Source of the DNA: Platanthera guangdongensis
Taxonomy: Eukaryota; Streptophyta; Magnoliopsida; Asparagales; Orchidaceae
Reading direction: 5' to 3'
Assembly: GCA_039583875.1 (NCBI GenBank)
Contig: CM077150.1
Location: 179,184,375 to 179,248,374, forward strand
Length of the DNA stretch: 64,000 bases
Part shown: piece by piece, positions 20,267 through 31,088 of the stretch
Layout of the letters: every line of letters starts with the position of its first letter
Numbering within the stretch: position 1 is the first letter of the stretch
The notes under the pieces: model-generated
The model's database searches: none
What the model saw: the letters and a program-made list of their open reading frames with translations, nothing else
Told to the model about the DNA's origin: nothing
Position numbers and translations under genes: made by a program

Positions 20267-21487
20267 TTAAATGATACCTGAGTGGAATAACTCGGGGTAT
20301 TCCTCCAACATAGCTTGCTCTCGCTCCCAAGAAAGCTCCTCACGTCCGCAATTATCCCAACGGACTTTAACCATTCTGACCTCCTTGTTGCGGAGTCGTT
20401 TGACCGCAACGTCTTCAATTCGTACTGGTCTAACCCTTGTTGTTAACTCATAATCAACCGGTACCCGATTGTCTGCAACGATCTGCGAAGGCTCTTGCAC
20501 TGCCTTACGCAACACCGATACGTGGAATACGTCATGCAGCCCACTCAACTCCGTCGACAGCTTCAACCTATACGCCGCCTCGCCAACACGCTCCAGGATT
20601 TCAAATGGTCCAAGGTATCTCGGACTCAGCTTCTTCAAGCGTCGAACCCGCGATACACCCTTGAACGGCTTGATCTTTAAATATACCATGTCTCCAACAT
20701 TGAACTCCACATTTCTATGTTTGGCATTGTAATACTTTGACTGTCTATCCTGAGCAATCTTCAGCCTTTCTTGAATTGTCCATATCATTGAAGTGGCATC
20801 TTCCACCGCTTGACGTTTATACAACTTTGATTCGCCTGCCTCCAACCAAGACAACGGCGTACGACACTTCCTCCCGTACAAGGCTTTGAAAGGCGCCATT
20901 CCAATGCTTGCCTGAAAACTATTGTTGTAAGCATACTCCACCATGTACAAGTGATCCTCCCAATTCTTCCCGAAATCTAGGACGCACATGCGAAGCATGT
21001 CCTCCATAGTCCTGTTGACTCTCTCGGTTTGGCCATCTGTCTGCGGGTGAAAGGCTGTGCTGAACTTTAGCTTAGTACCCAACAGACCATGCACCAACCT
21101 CCAGTCATTTGACGTGAAGCGTCCATCACGATCACTAACAATACTGCGAGGCACACCATGCAGTCGTACAATATTATCCACGTAGAGTTTGGCTAACCTT
21201 TCTACTGGATCTTCTTTTCTCATTGGGATAAAGTGCGACACCTTTGTCAATCTATCTACGACCACCCAAATGGCATCATTTCCTTTCTGCGACTTCGGCA
21301 AACAGTGCACAGAATCCATAGATATATCGTCAAACTTCCATTCTGGGATAGGAAGTGATTTCAAGAAACCTCCGGGATTCTGACATTCCGCCTTCACTAA
21401 TGCACAAGTACGGCACTTGGCCACATAAAGCGCCACATCCTTCTTCAAACCCGGCCACCAGAATAATTTCTTCATGTCTCTATACAT
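20267..21487 (-). pseudogene. Integrase with chromodomain-like tail of C
   Basis: A 406-codon open stretch. The C-terminal half of the zinc finger (CRTCALVKAEC) is followed by the core with its three acids in context: SMDSVHCLP, VSDRDGRFTS and DGQTERVNRTMED. Then come YYNAKHRNVEFNVGD, the GPFEILERVGEAAYRL fold and a chromodomain-like end (VRIEDVAVKRLRNKEV ... VRWDNCGREELSWERE). Tekay-type integrases insert cDNA and their tails are thought to favour heterochromatin. It is separated from RNase H upstream by a single-base deletion near 21515, so it is not made as part of the polyprotein. The domain itself looks intact. Confidence 0.88.
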
Positions 21488-22047
21488 CTTCGTGCTTCCC
21501 GGGTGGATTGAGTATTGGTATGATGAGCCTCATACATCAACTCCTCCCGAATATTATCCGCACTAGGAACGCATAGACGACCGTCCTTCCTTAGCAACCC
21601 ATCTTCAACCACAAACTGGGAATATGACCCATCCAAAGGTCCATCTAGGATTTGCTTCATGCTGCTATCCTGAACCAAAGCCCGCCGAACTCTATCCGCT
21701 AGGTCACACTGCACCTCTGTCCAAAACAGTTTCGCCTCGGCACTAGATTGCTTGTCAACACAAGATATCTCCAATGCCTCCAACTCTTGGACCAATCTCT
21801 CATCATGCACTGATAACCAGTTGGCTCGTGCGGGAATCTTACGACTCAACGCATCCGCCACTACATTTCCCTTCCCAGGCACATAGTGTATCTTGAAGGT
21901 GTAGTCCCCTAAGAACTCCATCCACCTCCTCTGCCTCATGTTCAGATCCTTTTGATCCAATAGGTACTTCAAACTCTTATGATCGGTGTAAATATCTACC
22001 TTCACACCGTACAGATAGTGCCTCCAAAGCTTTAGAGCAAAAATCAC
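21472..22047 (-). pseudogene. RNase H and linker of C
   Basis: The second half of RNase H ([23 protein letters not shown] ... [11 protein letters not shown]) and the linker to integrase, ending within the zinc finger. It is out of frame with RT upstream because of a single-base deletion near 22070, and with integrase downstream because of another near 21515. RNase H removes RNA from the RNA-DNA hybrid during reverse transcription. Confidence 0.85.
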
Positions 22048-22058
22048 GGCCGCTAACT

Positions 22059-23186
22059 CTAAGTCGTGGACGGATAATTCCTCTCGTGAACCTTCAATTG
22101 TCGTGAACCATAAGCTATCACTCTCCCATGCTGTAGCAGAACACAGCCCAAACCACTGCCTGAAGCATCACTATAAATCTCGAACCCTTCGGTACCACTT
22201 GGCGAACATAAAATAGGCGCCGTGGTTAACCGCCTCTTCAACTCTACAAAAGCCTGTTCGCACTCCGAAGACCACACAAACTTCTGATCCTTCCTTGTCA
22301 ACGTCGTGAGTGGTAGTGCTATCCGCGAGAAGTTCTCTACAAAGCGCCTGTAGTAGCCAGCAAGCCCCAGAAAACTTCGGACCTCTGCCACTGTAGTCAA
22401 AGTAGGCCACTCCCGTATCGCCACTATCTTCGCCGGATCCACAGCTATTCCTTCTCCACTGACAACATGACCAAGGAACGCTATCGAGGATAACCAGAAC
22501 TCACACTTGGAGAACTTTGCATACAACTGACTTTTCCTCAATGTCTCCAACACCATGTGTAAATGCTTGTAATGATCCTCCTCGCACCGCGAATACACCA
22601 GGATATCATCGATGAATACTATCACAAACTGATCCAAGTATTCTCTGAACGTCCTATTCATCAGATCCATAAACGCGGATGGAGCATTCGTCAACCCAAA
22701 CGGCATAACCGTGAACTCGTAATGCCCAAACCGCGTACTGAATGCTGTCTTTGGAATGTCGCTCTCCCTTATCCTCAACTGATAGTAACCAGACTTCAAA
22801 TCTAACTTCGAATATACAGTTGACCCAACCAACTGATCAAATAGATCGTCAATCCTCGGGATTGGATATTTGTTCTTCTCCGTAAGTTTGTTCAATTCCC
22901 GATAATCGATACAAAGCCACAAGCTCCCATCTTTCTTCTTAACAAAGAGAACTGGTGCGCTCCAAGGCGACAAACTTGGACGCACATAACCTTGCTCTAG
23001 CAACTCCTGCGGTTGCACCTTCAACTCTGCCATTTCTCTTGGGGCTATCCGATAGGGGGAGCATGACACCGGTTTGGCACCCGGTACCAGCTCTATAGTA
23101 AAGTCTATCTCCCACTGAGGAGGGGCTCCTGGGAGATCATCTGGAAACACATCAGGATATTCGGACACAACTGGGATGTTGCCCAA
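22059..23186 (-). pseudogene. Reverse transcriptase of C
   Basis: A 375-codon open stretch with every expected RT block: [79 protein letters not shown], the catalytic [36 protein letters not shown] and the start of RNase H ([15 protein letters not shown]). The RT catalytic core appears undamaged. Upstream, a TAG near 23205 separates it from the protease remnant. Downstream it shifts out of frame near 22070. Confidence 0.9.
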
Positions 23187-23710
23187 ACTAGGTTTAGGTG
23201 TCGAAGTCTACACTAGAGTGACATACAGTTCTGCCCCAGACCGAACTGCCGGGAACACCTGAAGGGCTGACATCAAAATCTTACCCGACCCCTTCATGCC
23301 CGCGAAAGTCACCTCATGACTAGCTCTCAACTGACCCACTAGCAACTTCGATCAACGTATGTCTGCTGCTCCGAGAGCCTGACCATGCTAAAGATCACGT
23401 TGAACTCTCCTAGCGGTAGAAACAACGCCTGCAAATCAAACTTTTGACTCACAATTCATACCTAAACGCAACAGATTCTATCTGCGCGCATCGAGCACTA
23501 CTAGTCAACAACACATCCATTAAGACTTTTGCCATCGGAAGATATATTCCGACACGTAATACAGTTCCTTTGGGCAAACGGAGACACAAAGCCCCCTTTA
23601 ACGAACGGTGCTCGCGCCGGATAAACGAAATTCAGAACAACGCTTAGCACAAGCGGTTCTAGGTTAACATGCACAAAGACTACAAGTGTCTAAAGCTAAA
23701 TGCTAGAATT
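23187..23710 (-). pseudogene. Damaged protease region of C
   Basis: The distal retropepsin phrase is still visible (about 23385-23420, FNVIFSM.RLSEQQ), but no DTGAS active site can be read upstream, where the frames are closed by stops. This is the most decayed part of an otherwise young element. It suggests the master copy already lacked a working protease or that this block was rearranged before insertion. Confidence 0.6.
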
Positions 23711-24661
23711 TTAAACCTTACCTGTCACCCCGTCTGCTTGCTTTCTGTCCTCTTGCTGACCAAGCTTGTACTCTTCAGACTTCCTTTCGGACTTTGCACG
23801 TCCACTCCAACACTCACGTGCAAAATGTCCCACTTTTTCGCAGATATAGCAAGCTCTTGGGACTCGACTTGTAGTTGCTCCCGACGCACCAGAAGAAGGG
23901 GCTGAGTTCGAAGTCTTCAGCTTCTTATTCCAACTGCGGACATCGGACTTTGAACTTGGCCCTTTGAACTGTGGTTTCTTAGTACCAGAGTCCTCACCTG
24001 CTCCTGACATAGCTTCCTTAATCTTCTGAGCACCATCCCAACATTCTCGGGCAAAGTGTCCTTTCTTTCCACAAGTATGACAGTTGTAAGCAACCTTGCT
24101 AGTCGATGATCTAACCTTCTTCTTCAGCATTTTGCAAGATGCACCCCTCATAGGAATTGCAGAGTTCGATACCCTACTCACTAGTATCTGGTGAATTTTT
24201 CCCATTTCCACTTCCAAAGATCTGGCCGACTCTACCAAGGCTCGGAATCCCATTAGTTTTGGTCCTAGAAGTGGAATTCGCAGTTCGTCACGTAGACCAC
24301 TATAGAATCTATCGACTATAGACCTCTCGTTCTCCAACTCAAAGCATGGGTAGCGGCTTATCAAAAGGAATGCCTGCAAATACTCATCAACTGAGTGCGT
24401 ACCCTGCACCAAGCACATATTCAACGGCTGACCTGATGGCCTCCTAAATGTCATTTGATTCAACACACCACCCGACATTGAAGTCATCTCGGGGACAAGA
24501 GGTTGCACATTGCTTCCTTGCTGTGCACTAGTCATAGCGAGCACCACTTCAACGATCCTTCTTATGGTTTCTAACGAAAGAGGGGTATCAAGCGCTCCAC
24601 TGGGTGCACTATAATCCTCAGAAACCAGATGTTCTGTCGGCTCTACGCCACTCCCGGTCAC
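23711..24661 (-). CDS. Gag of C
   Basis: A 316-codon open frame. The Retrotrans_gag region lies at about residues 70-150 (MTFRRPSGQPLN, DEYLQAFLLISRYPCFE, RFYSGLRDELRI). Two intact CCHC knuckles follow, CHTCGKKGHFAREC near residue 195 and CYICEKVGHFAREC near 275, separated by a basic serine-rich stretch. Gag packages the RNA into cytoplasmic particles. Two knuckles rather than one is a distinctive feature of this family. The start is the first ATG, and the N-terminal 60 residues are acidic and may be shortened. The frame ends with a normal stop before the protease. Confidence 0.8.
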   Translation of the reverse strand: MTGSGVEPTEHLVSEDYSAPSGALDTPLSLETIRRIVEVVLAMTSAQQGSNVQPLVPEMTSMSGGVLNQMTFRRPSGQPLNMCLVQGTHSVDEYLQAFLLISRYPCFELENERSIVDRFYSGLRDELRIPLLGPKLMGFRALVESARSLEVEMGKIHQILVSRVSNSAIPMRGASCKMLKKKVRSSTSKVAYNCHTCGKKGHFARECWDGAQKIKEAMSGAGEDSGTKKPQFKGPSSKSDVRSWNKKLKTSNSAPSSGASGATTSRVPRACYICEKVGHFARECWSGRAKSERKSEEYKLGQQEDRKQADGVTGKV

Positions 24662-24870
24662 CTATAGTCATACAAAACACCAATAAGTGACCAAACAAAA
24701 TTGCAAAAAGCAATTATAGGAACGCGCAGGTTCCTCAACCACGAGTATTTTTCATTCCTAAGTGGACATTCATGGGTTCTTTTTAATGTTATAACGATGA
24801 CGCACACATGTGCTCACCACCCCTTAAAAGAATTCGCCCACGAATTCATTTAAGCATGACCGTAACCAGA

Positions 24871-24882
24871 AGTCTGATACCA
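24871..24882 (-). other. Primer binding site of C
   Basis: On the minus strand TGGTATCAGACT lies three bases after the LTR end and matches the initiator methionine tRNA complement at ten of twelve bases. Confidence 0.85.
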
Positions 24883-24885
24883 AAT

Positions 24886-26864
24886 TGTAACACCCCCATC
24901 TGTCGCATGGCATATAACAGAAGGTCCAGCTGGAACCCGACGCCATATACCACAGACAGTCGGAAGGGTTACCAAGTGAATAATCAAACCAACCAATTAA
25001 GACTACCCGTCCTAACCACAGAGCATTCTAGCGGAAGTTTTTAAAGTTGAAGAACCCAAACTTAAATCCATCAAATATGAATGTCCACATTTACAACTAC
25101 AAGAACGAACCCCAAATACACTGAAACAGGTACATGGCCTTATGGCCTTACAAATGTTCATAAATATAACATGTCTTACATACATCGGCTCGCAGGCCGG
25201 CCACACATGAGAAATGTAAAAACAACTATTCTACGGCCTTCTAGGGCCAGCACAGCAACATGGGCTCCAGCCCGCTATTTGGCGCTCGGCTCCGCAGCAC
25301 CTGCAAGCACATACCACCGCACGGTGGCAAATAAAGCAACGGTCAGCTAAAAGCCGACCAAATTATAACGACCCCGCCCCTTACTCGGGACGGCGGTGCT
25401 CTTTCCCTGCAAAACATTAGCCCAACAATATATATATATCGCAATAATAATTCGCCACAGGTGTAGGCTCGCACGGCCAAACACCCCGTGCACTCAGGGC
25501 ACATTCATGGTGAACCCTGACAAATCAGTGCATTCACCACCATCCCTAGGATGGCAACAACATGTGAGCATTTAGCCTTTCTGACCACCGTCTAAGGCTC
25601 CGACTATGCCAACGGCCAGTCCCCGTCTTCGGGTCTCTCGCACCGAACCACATAGCCTAGGTCCAATTCCACTTGCCCGTTGCTCACGCCGCATGTCCAA
25701 TTTAAGGAACTTTGCGCGGGCCAAGCTTCTCTCGGATCCCAAATTTTCCAAAATAATCTCATAACCCAGTTATGATCGAGGCCGGTTCCCAGACCGCCAA
25801 GTTAGCAGAACACGTTTCCGCTCAGTTTTCCGGGTGCGCCTTGAAGCTAACCTCCAAGGATCCCTGCTGCAATCTACCGCGTAGAAACCCAAAAAAAAAC
25901 AAAACCCAAAGCACGGAGTCTTCTCCGGCAAAACCATATCAAATGCAACATCACCGATCCAGACAAAACACGTCCGGGTAGGCTTCACACACAATGCCTA
26001 TGCCCGTACTTACGATTCCGGGCTCTACATGCAACACAAGGGGGACTATTCCCGTCAACCCCAAGGAACACCACGCACTCACCGCATACTCGCGGGAGCG
26101 GGATTCCCTATGCAGAAAGAAAGAGATTCAAGCGCTCGAGTTGTGAATCGTTACCCTTGTAGTCCGTTTTGGCGCCATGGAAAAACTACGCGGTTAGAAC
26201 TCTACGCAATGACCTTCCCTCCACGGATCCGCTCTCCGATTTCGAAACGGTGCTCCGATGCTCCGCCGGCGGCCGGAAACCTCCTTCTTCTTCCTCTCCT
26301 CTCTCACTTTGGAAGGGGAGAACTTTGGAGAGAAAAATGAGGGAATAACTCCCTATTCCCGGCCTTAACAGAGCAGGATCTCATCTGGGCCATTGGATCC
26401 TAATTAAAGAAAATGAACGGCTCGGATCTGCACAAAATTCCCCAGACCTGGGCCGCACACGGCTTGGCACACGGCCGTGTCCAAGGCCGTGTGCCTCGAT
26501 CCAGGCACGATCATCGAACTGAGAAATGCACACGGGCCAAGACACGCCCGTGTCTGACCTGACACGCCCGTGTCGGGTTCCTCGACACGCCCGTGTTCGT
26601 GGGCGTGTCACGCATAACCGCCACGGCAACGGACACGACCCATCAGGACACGGGTAGGGACACGGGTTGGCACACGCCCGTGTCGGATGACACGCCCGTG
26701 TCATCCGGCCGTGTTCCTGGCCGTGTCCTTCTCGGGTTGGAAACGGCCAAAAATCACAAGCCAGGCACGGCCTTGGACACGCCCGTGTCCTAGGCCGTGT
26801 ACCCCTACAGGCACCAAAACTCTTTTTCCGCGACCGACTCACACACAAAATTCGGGGCGTTACA
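24886..26864 (-). repeat. 5' LTR of C
   Basis: 1,979 bp, ends CGGGGCGTTACA, and pairs with 18236-20212. Promoter-like AT repeats (ATATATATAT) are at about 25429-25439, minus strand. Confidence 0.95.
26455..26805. repeat. GACACG/CGTGTC palindrome array in C (5' LTR)
   Basis: Second copy of the array at 19800-20155. Two of the few LTR differences fall inside it and restore or break a dyad (GCCCGTGTC against GCCCATGTC). Confidence 0.85.
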
Positions 26865-26869
26865 CATAG
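26865..26869. repeat. Target site duplication of C, right copy
   Basis: CATAG, identical to 18231-18235. Confidence 0.93.
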
Positions 26870-27680
26870 CATGAGTCTTAGGCCTACACGCCGTGATACA
26901 ATGGGGGCTATGGGCCAATCCCGATTCACTAAGACTATAAAACTCTGGCTGCACGCCATGGAGTAAATGCTCAAGTGAGTTGCTGTTGGGTTTCGACCCT
27001 GATACGGTGATGGTCAACTGGTTCGCCACTATACTAAGATTGTGCCCTAAGTGCACGGACCGTCGGGCCGGGTGGCTGACGGTTGTGATGGCATGTGTGC
27101 GTAAAAGCACATTATATAAGATATATATACATGCTTGTGATATGCTATGCCTGCAGGGAAGAATACCGCTGCCCCGAGAAAAGGGGTAGGGTCGTTGTAA
27201 TTTAGTCTGCTGAATGTTGATTGTTGCCTCTGTTTGCCACCGTTCGGTGGAATGTCCCTGTGCAGGTGCTGGAGAGTCGAGCGGGACGCATAAGGGCTTA
27301 AGTCCCTACTACATTTGTTGCTGCCGTTTCTAGCCCTCGAAGGCTTAACGAGATGGAAATGTTATGTTTCTTTTGATGTGGCTGGCCTGCGTGTCAATGT
27401 TTGAGGCAACTGTTTTGAAAGCCATGTAAGGCCATAATCCCAACTACCTATTTGTGTAAGACATTCCTATAATGTATAAAATGTGGAGTTTTATATGTTG
27501 GACATTCAGGTGTGGAGTTCAAGTGTAGTGTTATAGGCTTCCGCTAAAATGCAATGTGTTAGGGTGCGCTGCGCTACTCTGGTATCACAATGTAACTGCA
27601 CCGCCTGTTTTGTGGTCTATGCTGTGGGGCCATGGCCGGACCTTCTAGTATATACTACGTGAACGGATGGGGTTGTTACA
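26870..27680 (+). repeat. 3' LTR of B, right part
   Basis: Resumes B's LTR after C and ends GGATGGGGTTGTTACA. A TATA-like run ATTATATAAGATATATATAC is at 27111-27130. Positions 27000-27680 match the partial 5' LTR. Confidence 0.9.
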
Positions 27681-28060
27681 CACATGACTCGATGAATCAT
27701 CGAGTGAACTCAACACTCTCAACGCCTATTTCGACAAGTAACATTTAACTCGATGAAGTCATCGAATGGTCTTGACGTACTCAATGCCATCATTTGAAGA
27801 ATCAATAATTGACATGATGAATCATCGAGTGGTCTCGACGCTCTCAATGCCTCGATGAATCAACACCTGATTCGACTAAGAGTCGAGTAGTCTCAACACA
27901 CTCAATGCCTGACTAGACGAATCAACACTTGACTCGACAAATCCTCAAGTGGTCTCGACGCACTCAATGCCTAACTCGACGAGTCAACACTTGACTCGAT
28001 GAATCATCGAGTAGTCTCGACAGGCTCAATGTGTGGTTGTGCATGGTCTCAACACAATCA
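27681..28060. repeat. GACTCGATGAATCATCGAGT tandem array
   Basis: About seven copies of a 50-60 bp unit built on ACTCGATGAATCATCGAGTGG followed by TCTCGACGCACTCAATGCC. The first part is a dyad. The first five bases, CACAT, are the presumed target duplication of B. It is probably the internal repeat of an LTR into which B inserted. Confidence 0.8.
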
Positions 28061-28149
28061 AATCCTGCCAGTGCTTCGTCCTTCACTCATCACATGAGTT
28101 TGACCAACATAATCCATTCTTCTGTATTCTTCAAACGCTCTTATGTGCT

Positions 28150-28245
28150 ACCCTGATAGGATCATATTGCATTGGTAGTGAGACTACATGCTTGATCACT
28201 TCTAGATCATAATGGTAACACCAACAATTATAACTCTTGATATTG
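28150..28245. repeat. Direct repeat, copy 1 (LTR-end-like)
   Basis: About 85 bp matching 29889-29961 by eye (GGATCATATTG, TTGGTAG, GAGACTAC, TGCTTGA, CACTTCTAGATCA, ending AACACCAACA). It resembles the sense-start end of copia element H's LTR, so a second truncated LTR of the same family may be present. Confidence 0.6.
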
Positions 28246-29470
28246 TCTCTAACATGTTATAAATAACTTGAATAATCAATGTAATGATGTACATGTTCTT
28301 ATATAAAGGTTAGAACTTTGTGCCAATTATCTAGTGCTCATGTTTTTCTGTACAAGTTAAAGTGCATTTATCTATGTGGGTAGATTTCAATTTATAATGA
28401 TCGTACGAAAATAAATGAGAAAAAAAGGCTATGCATGCTATCAAATCATGTGTCAAGGATAGCCCCAAGCACTACTCACTCCTCCTGATAAGTCGTCATG
28501 AGCATTGTGAGGGGGACCTCCTTGGTCAAAAGAATCGTTTTGATCTTGTGCAAAGACTAAACCTTCAGTTTATGGCCCCTTGTTCTAGTATTGGTATAAA
28601 GTAGATAGAAATGTGATGTGATTTTTCACTTTATTTCTCTCGTGATAGCATATTGAATTATTGAGAAAAAACATGTACTAAATGTTAGTTCTACATGATG
28701 TTTTTCTTTTGATGCTACACATACACATGCCATTGCTCTATCTAACACTTCCATACATAAGAATTGGACTGAAAGTGCATTATATGTCTACAACATATAG
28801 ATACTAGGACACGATTTCTATTCTTGATTTTTACATTGTTACTATTGGATTTCTAAGTGGGATGCACATCACATGTGCGCAGAAGAATATCAATCAATAA
28901 AACCCAAAGAGGAATGGTTGTTGCGATAGTCATTGATCAAGAAGTAAAACCAACTTGAATAAATGTATACCATATCGGGATTAAGTCACTAGTCATCTAA
29001 GATGCTCCAAGGAAGTTCGATGAACACTTGTGGCTCAAATTATGAGCATAGAAGTATATCAATGCCTCTATTGGTATCCACATGTGCAAGAAGAACCCTT
29101 GATTCTAGTCACACAAAATCTAGGTTGGATGAAGGAATGCCCTCAACGTCTCCACGAATTGCTAGATCTATTAAAGGAGAGGCGGCGGTGATGAATTAAA
29201 AGCTTCGGAAACACTTTCCGGCGACGACAACGGATCTTAATGGTTGGCGGCAACGGATTGGTGGCTGCGACATCTAGGTTACGGAATAGTTCCTTCGGAG
29301 AAGAAGTCAATTTTTTTGATCTCAATCGATTGGTTTAAGTCACGTGAGATTACATTTATCTCATCTACTTAAACTCCAAGACTGAAACAACATTTATCCG
29401 CAAACCAGACTGAAATCAGACTTAAAAAATCGAAATGGAGTTAACAACATTCGTCATGATAACACGTGTA
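28246..29470. other. AT-rich interval, no gene seen
   Basis: No recognisable protein domain. A short GC-richer stretch at 29140-29300 could be untranslated leader of the LTR that ends at 29961. Confidence 0.4.
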
Positions 29471-29479
29471 TAGACGACA

Positions 29480-29720
29480 AATCAAAGATCCAATTGTCGA
29501 GATAACAAGAGAATACTCGATGAATCTAGACCGTCCAATTCATCGAAACACCGAGAGAATACTCGACAAATCCAAGTCCAATTTGTCGAGATGTCAAGAG
29601 TATACTTGACAAATCCAAGTCCAATTCGAAGAGATGTCAAGAGTATACTCGACGAATCATGGTCCAATTCGTCGAGATGTCAAGAGTATACTTGACGAAT
29701 TCAAACGGATTCTTCGAAAC
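29480..29720. repeat. TCGTCGAGATGTCAAGAGTATACTCGACGA tandem array
   Basis: Five copies of a 49-52 bp unit around the phrases CCAATTCGTCGAGATGTCAAG and AGTATACTCGACGAATC. The ends of each unit are complementary (TCGTCGA/TCGACGA). Confidence 0.8.
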
Positions 29721-29961
29721 ACCAAGATACATTTCGGCGAATTACCCTTGAGTCTTCTAATAACTCACCTTGTCATCTATATTCAGAATATATGTCCAAA
29801 TCTAGAATATCAGAGGCTTTGTATTTCACTCATATGACATATGAGCAATGCCAAACTTTCCAACTTTCTAATACTCATATGTGCGACCTCATAGGCTCAT
29901 ATTGTGTTGGCAGAGAGACTACCTGCTTGACCACTTCTAGATCACAATGTTAACACTAACA
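29721..29961 (-). mobile_element. Sense-start end of the 3' LTR of copia element H
   Basis: Ends TAACACTAACA on the plus strand, giving an LTR start TGTTAGTG on the minus strand, and is followed by a purine tract at 29962-29980 (minus strand CAAGTTCAAGTGGGAGAT). The array at 29480-29720 probably belongs to this LTR; the other LTR end could not be fixed. Confidence 0.65.
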
Positions 29962-31088
29962 ATCTCCCACTTGAACTTGAAAGTATCAAACAAAAGTTTA
30001 ACATATAATGAGCAGTATCTGGCAATACATCATTGTTCCCCAAGAAATAAGAGTTTTAAACACATTAAGCCCTTATGACCAATGTATCAGTGTCATCATG
30101 TCCCTTTGTCCATTAAATCCGGATAGAACTAGAAATATAGACTGTGCCACCCTCATAATTGTTCAACCAAAGTTTCTTGGTCTAGAATAGACTTCAATAA
30201 ATTGGTGAGCCCAATATCATATATTGAATCAACGAAGCATGGCCATACATTTCTTATTCCCATTCAATCAAGGGGCCCATGGATGCATCTCCTATCATAT
30301 ATGAGAACAAATCTTATAACTGTCCACCAACAAACACCCAAATGATTCGTAACGTACCCAATAACTACCTTTATCATTAACCTTTCTCAAGAATTACTTT
30401 GGATGACATCAAAGTACGCTCTTCCTCACTTGATGAATGATGTGACTTTAGGTCAAAGAACCACAAACACCATTGCCACTTGAGACATACTTGTGACACG
30501 TTCATTTAACAATCCACAAAGTATTCTCATGGTGGGTGTATCCAGCACAACATGTTCACTAACAAGTACCCATGTGATGACTTGATATCACAATATCATG
30601 ACCTGTGAGAACAAGTCATCAGTCAACGCACATGCTAGTCTTTATGTATCATCATCGCCCTTAGCTTCTAAGATGATACGTCTACTAGGGAACATTTAAG
30701 AATGAAGCTTCTAAGAATATAAGCTCTCGTGTCCAAGTTAACAACCTTAATCCTATGTAAGCAAACATTCTAAGGGCATTTATCACATTAATTAATCTAT
30801 CACATAGAAATAAAATGACACAATAAAAGAACATGCCATAAATATAAAATAAAATTTATAGTACTCTATTAATCAAATGAATTATTAGAGCAACCAATAA
30901 ATATAAAATCCACATGGCTCCTACTAGAGTTGATCATTCAGGTATCAAATACTCATTGATCAAATATGAAAATCATGCTTTTTCTCTGCGAGAGGCTTTG
31001 TAAATGGACCCACAATATTTTCTTCAGTCGAAACTCTGCAAATGTTCATATCTCCTCGATCAACAATCTCACCAATAAGATGGAACCG
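29962..31088 (-). other. 3' untranslated remnant of H
   Basis: Purine tract at 29962-29980, then about 1.1 kb of AT-rich sequence between it and the RNase H remnant. No domain is recognisable. Confidence 0.45.

Larger units (their letters stand above)
18236..26864 (-). mobile_element. Young Tekay-like Ty3/gypsy element C
   Basis: Complete 8,629-bp minus-strand element inserted in B's 3' LTR. It has LTRs of 1,977 and 1,979 bp, a primer site, gag with two zinc knuckles, a damaged protease, RT-RNase H, integrase with a chromodomain-like tail and a purine tract. By eye the LTRs differ at about nine bases and two single-base indels, so the insertion is recent. Pol nevertheless contains two single-base deletions and the protease region is broken, so this copy is not autonomous. 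Confidence 0.95.
11106..27680 (+). mobile_element. Old Tekay-like Ty3/gypsy element B, interrupted by C
   Basis: Plus-strand element with a partial 5' LTR (11106-11786), a degraded primer site, gag, protease, RT-RNase H, integrase and a chromodomain-like tail. A purine tract and a 3' LTR (16685-18235 plus 26870-27680) follow. Gag and pol are broken by many stops and frame changes, and the two LTRs differ visibly, so B is old. Element C lies in its 3' LTR. Excluding C, B is roughly 8 kb in the window. The target duplication should be CACAT (27681-27685 on the right); the left copy would lie in the gap. Confidence 0.9.
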
